From the NCBI GenBank assembly GCA_017861215.1, contig JAGFXN010000121.1, positions 1 through 5,525 of the forward strand: a stretch of DNA of 5,525 nucleotides, read 5' to 3'. How positions within the stretch are numbered: the stretch's first letter is position 1; every line of letters begins with the position of its first letter. Both the position numbers and the translations under genes were made by a program. Positions 1-5,525 of this stretch are shown here, piece after piece. The DNA comes from Deltaproteobacteria bacterium. Its GTDB lineage: Bacteria > Desulfobacterota > Desulfuromonadia > Geobacterales > DSM-12255. Under the pieces are notes generated by a model. The model had not been told where the DNA came from, did not search any database, and saw only the letters and a program-made list of their open reading frames with translations.

Positions 1-162
1 TTGATGATCTTCACCTACAATATCGGCGTCGGCATGACTGCCGGCATGATTGCGTACGTGCTGCTCAAGGTCATGACCGGCCGTGCTGCAGAGGTCAAGC
101 CGGGCATGTGGGTGCTGGCGCTCATCTCGTCGAGTTTGTATGTTTTCCTGCCGAAGATGTGA
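1..162 (+). CDS. NCS2-family nucleobase permease, C-terminal fragment
   Basis: The frame is open from base 1 to a TGA at 160-162, giving 53 residues; the start lies upstream of the window. The fragment reads FTYNIGVGMTAG, then a hydrophobic stretch, then LLKVMTGR, EVKPGMW and a final hydrophobic segment ending in LPKM. This fits the C-terminal end of the NCS2 (AzgA/AdeP-like) transporters, where a helix of the form FTYSIANGIxxGFxxYxxLK is followed by TGR and one last membrane segment. Such proteins are inner-membrane proton symporters for adenine, guanine/hypoxanthine, xanthine or uracil. The substrate cannot be judged because the transport core is missing. A terminator follows about 80 nt later, so this is the last gene of its transcript. 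The family call is fairly secure for so short a piece but rests on remembered family patterns only. Confidence 0.75.
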   Translation: MMIFTYNIGVGMTAGMIAYVLLKVMTGRAAEVKPGMWVLALISSSLYVFLPKM

Positions 163-177
163 TGGCAGCCTCTGCCA
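163..177 (+). repeat. Small hairpin directly after the permease stop
   Basis: tggcag (163-168) pairs with ctgcca (172-177) around a 3-nt loop. It starts at the base after the TGA stop and has no T-tract, so it is not a terminator by itself. It could protect the mRNA 3' end or be chance. Confidence 0.3.
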
Positions 178-239
178 GGTTGTCATGCGGGATAGCGGCA
201 GGTAACGCCGGACTTTTCTGGTCTTGTCGGGAAAATATT

Positions 240-285
240 AAAAACAGCAGAGGTTGCTTGACTTCCTCTGCTGTTTTTGTTTTTA
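240..285 (+). terminator. Rho-independent terminator after the permease gene
   Basis: A perfect 14-bp inverted repeat (240-253 with 265-278) encloses an 11-nt loop. Its core is cagcagagg/cctctgctg, flanked by an A-tract on the left and T-runs on the right (274-278 and 280-284). The A/T-flanked symmetry means it could also stop transcription on the opposite strand. It separates the permease transcript from the response regulator. Confidence 0.9.
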
Positions 286-293
286 AATGGGTA

Positions 294-341
294 CGGTCCG
301 CAAAGGACGCCGGCCGGGAAAAAGCCGGAACCTTTGCACCG
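294..341. repeat. Imperfect hairpin containing the ccgcaaaggacgc repeat
   Basis: The outer arms gcaaagg (300-306) and cctttgc (331-337) enclose inner arms ccggc (310-314) and gccgg (324-328), with a 9-nt loop at 315-323. The stem can extend outward through cggt (294-297) and accg (338-341) across a 2-nt bulge. The 13-mer at 298-310 is identical to bases 1822-1834 in the hairpin on the far side of the response regulator gene. No run of T follows, so it is not a terminator. It may be a dispersed palindromic repeat or a structured 5' leader of the regulator mRNA. Confidence 0.55.
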
Positions 342-351
342 GTCATGGATG

Positions 352-361
352 GGCATATGCC
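352..361. promoter_or_regulatory. Perfect 10-bp palindrome upstream of the response regulator, possible operator
   Basis: ggcatatgcc is a perfect 10-bp palindrome ending 55 nt before the regulator start codon. Its position would suit a dimeric transcription factor site, perhaps for autoregulation. With one copy and no known consensus match this is only a candidate. I could not find a convincing sigma-70 or sigma-54 promoter in 286-416. Confidence 0.2.
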
Positions 362-416
362 TGTAGGCCTGATGCCGTAATGGACAGATCAACAGATACT
401 TGAATAAGGATGATGC

Positions 417-1793
417 ATGTCTGAAAAAAAACGGATTCTGCTGATTGATAACGAGGAGGGGCTCTGCCGGATGATGGAGGCGGTGCTTCTTGACAGCGGC
501 TACAAGGTCAAGGCGTATACCCGCTCTTTCCAGGCGGTTGAGGAGTTTGTCCCGGGTGACTGGGATCTGGTGATATCCGACATCAAGATGCCGGGGATGG
601 ACGGGCTGGAAGTGCTGCAGCGGATCAAGGCAATGCAGGCGCATATTCCGGTTATCATGATAACGGCGTACGCGACGGTGGAGATGTCGATTCAGGCCTT
701 GCGCAAGGGTGCCTACGACATGCTGACCAAGCCTTTCGAGCCGGAGGAACTGCTGTACCGGGTGAAGAATGCGCTTACCCAGACCGAGCTTATCGAGGAA
801 AACCGTGAACTGAAGGAGGAGCTTGCCGGTAAATTCCGCTTCGAGAATATCATCGGTGCCTCTGACGGGCTCAAATCCGCGCTGGAGAAGGTGGCGAAGA
901 TCGCCATCCGCGACACTTCCGTGCTGATTACCGGCGAGTCAGGTACCGGCAAGGAGTTGATTGCCCAGGCGATTCACTACAATTCGCCGCGCAAGGGGAA
1001 GCGCTTTGTGGCGATAAATTGCGGGGCTCTTCCCGAGTCGATTCTCGAGGGGGAGCTTTTCGGCTACAAGAAAGGCGCTTTCACCGGGGCGAAGGAGAGC
1101 CGCGCCGGGCTGCTGGAAGCTGCTGACGGCGGGACGCTCTTCCTGGACGAAGTCGGCAATTTGCCGATGAATGTACAGAAAACCCTGCTCCGTTTTCTGC
1201 AGGAGCAGGAATTTTTGCGGCTGGGCGACACGGTGCCGACCAAGGTCGATGTGAGGGTGCTTTCGGCGACGAATTCCGATCTGAAGCTGGCGGTAAAAAG
1301 CGGGTCGTTTCGCGAGGATCTCTACTACCGGCTGAATGTGGTGAATATCCATCTGCCGCCGCTGCGCGAGCGGCGTGGCGATATCCCGCTGCTCGCGGCG
1401 CACTTTATCGCCCTGCAGAACAGCAAGTTCGGCCTCAAGGTGAAGGGGCTTGACTCTGAAGCAATGGCGGCAGTCACCCAGTATGACTGGCCGGGGAATA
1501 TCCGGGAGATGAAAAATGTGATTGAGGCCTCTATGGCAATGGAGAACGCCGATCATCTGACCCTGCCGGTGCTGGCGCAGTTCATCGAAATGCCGGCGGA
1601 GATTCATCCGGCCTCGGGAGAGGAGACGGTGGAAGGTGATTACAGTGCTGCCATGGCACGCTTCGAGGCGGATTATCTGAAAGGACTTCTGGCGCGCTAC
1701 AGCTGGAATGTCGATGCTGCTGCCCGCGATGCCGGGATGAATATGGCGACCATGTACCGCAAGATAAAGAAGTATGCACTCAGGAAGGATTAG
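417..1793 (+). CDS. Sigma-54-dependent response regulator, NtrC/AtoC family
   Basis: This 458-residue protein has the full NtrC-type layout. The receiver domain (about 5-120) has acidic-pocket D11, phosphoacceptor D55 in SDIKMPG, T83 and K105 in the TKPF motif. A linker helix follows at about 120-138. The AAA+ sigma-54-interaction domain (about 143-370) has Walker A GESGTGKE (173-180), the sigma-54-contacting loop GAFTGA (220-225), Walker B GGTLFLDE (238-245), arginines in FREDLYYRLN (298-307) and sensor II WPGNIRE (358-364). The Fis-type helix-turn-helix (about 418-455) ends in ATMYRKIKKY. Known family role: when phosphorylated by a sensor kinase it binds an upstream enhancer and uses ATP hydrolysis to open sigma-54 promoters. 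The start at 417 is supported by aagga at 406-410, 6 nt upstream. N12 replaces the usual second aspartate of the acidic pocket, a mild variant. All catalytic motifs are intact. No kinase or obvious target gene is adjacent, so the signal and regulon are unknown. Confidence 0.95.
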   Translation: MSEKKRILLIDNEEGLCRMMEAVLLDSGYKVKAYTRSFQAVEEFVPGDWDLVISDIKMPGMDGLEVLQRIKAMQAHIPVIMITAYATVEMSIQALRKGAYDMLTKPFEPEELLYRVKNALTQTELIEENRELKEELAGKFRFENIIGASDGLKSALEKVAKIAIRDTSVLITGESGTGKELIAQAIHYNSPRKGKRFVAINCGALPESILEGELFGYKKGAFTGAKESRAGLLEAADGGTLFLDEVGNLPMNVQKTLLRFLQEQEFLRLGDTVPTKVDVRVLSATNSDLKLAVKSGSFREDLYYRLNVVNIHLPPLRERRGDIPLLAAHFIALQNSKFGLKVKGLDSEAMAAVTQYDWPGNIREMKNVIEASMAMENADHLTLPVLAQFIEMPAEIHPASGEETVEGDYSAAMARFEADYLKGLLARYSWNVDAAARDAGMNMATMYRKIKKYALRKD

Positions 1794-1819
1794 TGTCGTT
1801 GAAGCAGGTAACTATCTGT

Positions 1820-1909
1820 AACCGCAAAGGACGCAAGGAGCGCCAGGAGAATCCATAAAGAATAAGCTCGCAAACCTCAGGAGCTTTGCGTGTTCTTTGC
1901 GTCCCCGTT
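1820..1909. repeat. Imperfect long palindrome with cgcaaag/ctttgcg arms, dispersed-repeat candidate
   Basis: Left arm cgcaaag (1823-1829) plus acgcaa (1831-1836) pairs with right arm ttgcgt (1886-1891) plus ctttgcg (1895-1901). Small bulges interrupt the stem, and an outer aac/gtt pair lies at 1820-1822 and 1907-1909. A nested cgcaaa/tttgcg pair sits at 1869-1874 and 1885-1890. Each arm contains two spaced copies of a cgcaa-type unit. The 13-mer ccgcaaaggacgc at 1822-1834 is repeated exactly at 298-310. From memory, cgcaaaggacgcaaag-like palindromes recur between genes in various bacterial genomes, but I cannot verify that here. It carries no ORF and no T-tract. Confidence 0.6.
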
Positions 1910-2050
1910 TAGAAGCGCCTACTTTTGGTTGCGTCTTGAGCGACCGGAGGAAGCGGGCGGTTCAAAGGTGTTGATTCTTTTTGTTCGGTTGAAGTCCGGT
2001 GCCGTTCAACTCACTTTTGCCCCTTTTTTGTTTTAAGTTTGACTGAATTT

Positions 2051-2059
2051 TGCTATAAG
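2051..2059 (+). promoter_or_regulatory. Candidate extended -10 promoter for the M24-accB-accC-gcvH operon
   Basis: TGCTATAAG fits the extended -10 form TGnTATAAT with one mismatch. It lies in an AT-rich patch about 56 nt before the M24 start codon, so transcription would begin near 2066. No good -35 hexamer sits at the usual 16-18 nt spacing; ttgact at 2039-2044 is only 9 nt away. Extended -10 promoters often do without a strong -35. This is the best candidate in the gap but is unproven. Confidence 0.45.
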
Positions 2060-2115
2060 CATTCAGCGTTATCCGAAGTCGGCCAGCGTCACAAATCCGG
2101 TGAGGTTCTCCCCTG

Positions 2116-3186
2116 ATGCACGAAGTACGGCTACAGTCTGCAGAAAGGGTGATGGCAGCACAGGAGGCAGACGCCCTTCTTGTCGTCGGACTCACCAATA
2201 TTCGGTATCTGTCTGGTTTTACTGGGAGTGACGGGGTACTGCTGCTGATGACCGGCGGTGGCCGGACTCTGCTCTGCGACTCACGCTATACCCTGCAGGC
2301 AGGAGATGAAGCCAGGCGCTGCGCGGTGGCCGAGTATAAAGTCAAGGCTGACGGGATTGCCTCCCTGCTTGCCGCTGCCGGCTGCAGACGGGTTGCCTTT
2401 GATGCCGAGAAGGTGTCGGTTGCTTTTTTTAATACCCTTGCGGCAGCCCTGCCGGCGGTCGAGTTTGTGCCGCTTGCCGATGAACTTGACCAGCTCCGCA
2501 CGGTGAAGTCGGCTGCGGAGATTGCCGCTGTCGAAACCGCTGCCGCACTTGCTTCAGAGGCGTTCCGCACGGTGTTGCCGCTGGTGAAGCCGGGCATTTC
2601 CGAGCGGTCTCTGGCGTTTGAGCTGGAAATGCAGATGAGAAAAACCGGGGCTGACGACAAGGCTTTCGAGTTTATCGTCGCCTCCGGAGAGCGGGGGGCA
2701 CTGCCTCACGGCAGGCCGACTGACAGGCGGCTCCGTTCCGGGGAGCTTGTCACTTTCGATTTCGGCGCCTGCTGCGCCGGTTACAATTCTGACGAGACGG
2801 TTACGGTTGCTGTCGGCAAGCCGGACAGGAAACTGCTGGAAATATACCGGGTGGTCAAAGAGGCTCATGATCTGGCGGTTGACGCTGTCAGGCCCGGAGT
2901 CGACTGCAGCGGGCTGGATGCCATAGCCAGGCGGCACATCGAAAGCTGCGGTTTCGGAGACTGTTTCGGCCACGGGCTCGGGCATGGCGTAGGCCTTGAG
3001 GTTCACGAAAAGCCGGTCGTCTCCTCCCGGAGCAGGCAGCAGCTGCAGGCGGGGATGATTATTACCATCGAGCCCGGGATTTACATCCCCGGTTTCGGGG
3101 GGGTACGGATTGAAGATCTGTTGGCGGTAACGGCTGACGGCTGCCGGGTGTTGAGCCGTATTGACAAGGAGTTGACACACTGCTGA
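2116..3186 (+). CDS. M24-family Xaa-Pro aminopeptidase/dipeptidase
   Basis: This 356-residue cytoplasmic metallopeptidase has the two-domain prolidase/aminopeptidase P layout. An N-terminal creatinase-like domain (about 1-127, with NIRYLSGFTGSDG at 28-40) precedes a pita-bread catalytic domain (about 132-348). All five expected metal ligands are visible: D215 in VTFDFGA, D226 in SDETVT, H290 in HGLGH, E319 in TIEPG and E333 in RIED. The stretch HGLGHGVGLEVHE (286-298) fits the aminopeptidase P/prolidase signature, and H198 in PHGRPTDR is a likely active-site histidine. Family members remove residues next to proline using two Mn or Co ions. The start at 2116 keeps the usual opening RLxxAxxxMAxxxADALLV and has ggtgagg at 2099-2105, 10 nt upstream; the ATG at 2152 would cut into this domain. 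It is the first gene of the operon, 39 nt before accB. Sequence alone cannot separate PepP-like from PepQ-like activity, so no symbol is given. Confidence 0.93.
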   Translation: MHEVRLQSAERVMAAQEADALLVVGLTNIRYLSGFTGSDGVLLLMTGGGRTLLCDSRYTLQAGDEARRCAVAEYKVKADGIASLLAAAGCRRVAFDAEKVSVAFFNTLAAALPAVEFVPLADELDQLRTVKSAAEIAAVETAAALASEAFRTVLPLVKPGISERSLAFELEMQMRKTGADDKAFEFIVASGERGALPHGRPTDRRLRSGELVTFDFGACCAGYNSDETVTVAVGKPDRKLLEIYRVVKEAHDLAVDAVRPGVDCSGLDAIARRHIESCGFGDCFGHGLGHGVGLEVHEKPVVSSRSRQQLQAGMIITIEPGIYIPGFGGVRIEDLLAVTADGCRVLSRIDKELTHC

Positions 3187-3225
3187 AGCATAATTTTATC
3201 AGGATTAAAAAAGGAGAAGACAAAG

Positions 3226-3693
3226 ATGGATATTAAAGATCTTAAAGTACTGGTAAAAATGATTACGGAGACAGATATTACCGAGTTTGAACTGGAAAGC
3301 GGCGAGGAGAGGATCTTCCTCAAACGCGGCTCTGAACCCCAGGTAGTCCAGTACCAGGCTGCTCCGGCGCAGATGTATGCTGCTCCGCATGCTCCGGCTC
3401 CTGTTGCTGCAGCTCCAGCCGCAGCAGTTGCGGAAGCAGCTGCTGACGAAGCAGGCGACAGGGTCCACTCGCCCATCGTCGGCACCTTCTATCGGGCGCC
3501 GGCTCCTGATGCCTCACCGTTTGTCGAAGTCGGCCAGGTTGTCGAGAAGGGACAGGTGCTCTGTATCGTTGAAGCGATGAAACTGATGAACGAGATTGAG
3601 GCCGAATATCGTTGCAAGATTGTGAAGATCTGCCGTGAGAATGCCGAGCCTGTGGAGTACAATGACACCCTGTTCATTGTAGAAAAACTCTAG
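3226..3693 (+). CDS. accB: Biotin carboxyl carrier protein of acetyl-CoA carboxylase
   Basis: This 155-residue protein is about the size of E. coli AccB (156). An N-terminal segment (1-37, MDIKDLKVLVKMI... then LESGEERIFLKRG) matches the part that contacts biotin carboxylase. An Ala/Pro-rich flexible linker follows at about 44-76. The biotinyl domain (about 79-155) contains SPIVGTFYRAPAPDASPFV, including the extra 'thumb' segment typical of acetyl-CoA carboxylase carriers, and EAMKLMNEI with biotin-accepting lysine K119. Holocarboxylase synthetase (BirA) would attach biotin there. The arm then carries the carboxyl group from AccC to the AccA/AccD carboxyltransferase to make malonyl-CoA for fatty acid synthesis. 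A strong Shine-Dalgarno aaggag (3211-3216) lies 9 nt before the ATG. It is followed by accC after 28 nt. The thumb and the neighbour accC argue for acetyl-CoA carboxylase over a decarboxylase or transcarboxylase carrier. Confidence 0.97.
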   Translation: MDIKDLKVLVKMITETDITEFELESGEERIFLKRGSEPQVVQYQAAPAQMYAAPHAPAPVAAAPAAAVAEAAADEAGDRVHSPIVGTFYRAPAPDASPFVEVGQVVEKGQVLCIVEAMKLMNEIEAEYRCKIVKICRENAEPVEYNDTLFIVEKL

Positions 3694-3721
3694 CAGACAG
3701 CTTTTACAGGAGATATATCGA

Positions 3722-5062
<1,341 letters not shown>

Positions 5063-5065
5063 GTT

Positions 5066-5455
5066 ATGGACCTCCCTGATGAACTGCTGTACAGCAAAGA
5101 GCACCTCTGGATACGAGTTGAAGAGGGCAGGGCGGTTATCGGCATAACCGACCACGCCCAGGAGTCGCTGGGTGCTATCAGTGCCATAGAGCTGCCTGCT
5201 ATCGGCGACGAACTGGAGCAGGACGATTCCTTCGGCACCGTGGAGGCAAGAAAAACGGTTGCCGAGCTGTATGCTCCGGTCAGCGGTGCGGTGCTGGAGG
5301 TGAACAGCGAGATCGTCGATGCACCGGAAATCATCAATGACGATCCGTATGATGCGGGGTGGCTCCTGGTTGTCGAGATGGCTGACAGTGAAGAATTGAA
5401 GCTGCTGATGTCGGCTGAAGATTATCTTGAGCAGGTTTCCGGCGCCGAAGAGTGA
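5066..5455 (+). CDS. gcvH: GcvH-type lipoyl carrier (glycine cleavage H protein family)
   Basis: The 129 residues equal the length of E. coli GcvH and align from end to end. YSKEHLWIRV (9-18) matches the conserved YSKEHEW opening, GITDHAQESLG (26-36) matches GITEHAQ, YAPVSGAVLEVN (69-80) matches YAPVSGEV, and NDDPYDAGWL (91-100) matches the NxxPYxxGW end. The lipoyl lysine is K63, with glutamate at -3 (E60) and glycine at +11 (G74), both known to matter for lipoylation of H proteins. The surrounding segment is EARKTVAEL, not the common ESVKAASDL, so its immediate setting is divergent. H proteins shuttle the aminomethyl group among GcvP, GcvT and Lpd; in some bacteria they are also the first acceptor of octanoyl or lipoyl groups. 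Here the partners are accB-accC, 3 nt upstream, with no gcvT or gcvP in the window. Whether it serves glycine cleavage or a separate carrier role is open; the symbol denotes family only. Confidence 0.9.
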   Translation: MDLPDELLYSKEHLWIRVEEGRAVIGITDHAQESLGAISAIELPAIGDELEQDDSFGTVEARKTVAELYAPVSGAVLEVNSEIVDAPEIINDDPYDAGWLLVVEMADSEELKLLMSAEDYLEQVSGAEE

Positions 5456-5475
5456 CAATGGTAGTTTCCATCGAT

Positions 5476-5510
5476 AAAAAGGCGAGAGATGTTTCTCGCC
5501 TTTTTGTTTT
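5476..5510 (+). terminator. Rho-independent terminator of the M24-accBC-gcvH operon
   Basis: A 12-bp perfect stem (5476-5487 with 5494-5505, core ggcgaga/tctcgcc) encloses a 6-nt loop. Its right arm runs directly into tttttgtttt. It begins about 20 nt after the GcvH-like stop codon. The A-tract on the left arm gives it bidirectional potential. It marks the end of the four-gene operon. Confidence 0.93.
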
Positions 5511-5525
5511 TCCGGAGAAATGAGT

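Larger units (their letters stand above)
1794..2115. other. 322-nt intergenic region between the regulator and the M24-accBC operon
   Basis: No credible gene lies here on either strand. The left part is dominated by the imperfect palindrome at 1820-1909. The middle (1910-2020) has a weak hairpin, gttgaa/ttcaac at 1988-1993 and 2005-2010. The T-run at 2024-2029 lies well beyond the stem, which argues against a standard terminator. The right part is AT-rich and carries a candidate promoter at 2051-2059, then about 50 nt of leader to the M24 start codon. No clear terminator for the response regulator gene was found, so its transcript may end at the palindrome or by a factor-dependent mechanism. 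Confidence 0.7.

Noticed and set aside
108..380. 90-codon open frame on the plus strand from the permease end to before the regulator
   Set aside because: It overlaps the permease C-terminus in another frame, runs through a strong terminator hairpin, and its translation resembles nothing known.
939..1607. Long open frame of 222 codons on the minus strand inside the response regulator gene
   Set aside because: It lies opposite a fully supported NtrC-family gene, has no recognisable motif and reflects high-GC codon bias.
1927..1941. ggttgcgtcttgagc considered as a sigma-54 -24/-12 promoter
   Set aside because: GG and GC are separated by 11 nt instead of 10, and the surrounding consensus bases are poor.
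1959..1968. ggttcaaagg resembling a tRNA T-loop
   Set aside because: No pairing T-arm, anticodon arm or acceptor stem could be found around it.
1988..2029. Hairpin gttgaa/ttcaac followed by a T-run, considered as a terminator for the regulator
   Set aside because: The stem is only 6 bp with an 11-nt loop, and the T-run begins about 14 nt past it, so it does not fit an intrinsic terminator.
1962..2198. 78-codon open frame on the minus strand in the intergenic gap
   Set aside because: It overlaps the start of the M24 gene and the promoter region, and its Ser/Arg-rich sequence looks non-coding.
2554..3180. 208-codon open frame on the minus strand opposite the M24 peptidase
   Set aside because: The + strand carries all metal ligands of the peptidase in this stretch; the reverse frame is a shadow.
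5458..5523. Short open frame of 21 codons starting at the ATG after the GcvH-like stop
   Set aside because: It consists almost wholly of the terminator hairpin and its T-tract and lacks a ribosome site of its own.

Overview
The window reads as ordinary chromosome from a moderately GC-rich Gram-negative bacterium. The best guess is a member of Desulfuromonadota (Geobacter, Pelobacter or Trichlorobacter relatives). This rests on the general look of the proteins, a sigma-54-dependent response regulator, and an M24 peptidase next to accB-accC. It is inference; no rRNA or other lineage marker is present. All five complete genes and the one partial gene are on the + strand.

Layout: (1) 1-162 holds the last 53 codons of an NCS2-type purine/uracil permease, closed by a strong intrinsic terminator at 240-285. 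(2) 417-1793 encodes a complete NtrC-family response regulator with receiver, AAA+ and Fis-type HTH domains. No histidine kinase is beside it. (3) Both flanks of the regulator carry imperfect hairpins that share the 13-mer ccgcaaaggacgc. The larger one (1820-1909) lies in a 322-nt intergenic gap that also holds a plausible extended -10 promoter for the next operon. (4) 2116-5455 is a tight four-gene operon: an M24 Xaa-Pro peptidase, accB (biotin carboxyl carrier protein), accC (biotin carboxylase) and a GcvH-type lipoyl carrier. It ends in a strong intrinsic terminator at 5476-5510.

How the genes fit together: AccC carboxylates the biotin on AccB using ATP and bicarbonate, the first half-reaction of acetyl-CoA carboxylase. 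The carboxyltransferase subunits AccA and AccD are not in the window. The GcvH-like gene begins 3 nt after the accC stop and uses a Shine-Dalgarno sequence inside the end of accC. A lipoyl carrier is therefore co-expressed with a biotin carrier system, without the glycine-cleavage partners gcvT and gcvP in view. This is the most interesting feature here; the flanking repeats come second. Nothing in the window looks like a phage, a defence system, a CRISPR array or a mobile element with its own enzyme, and no wholly new system is evident.
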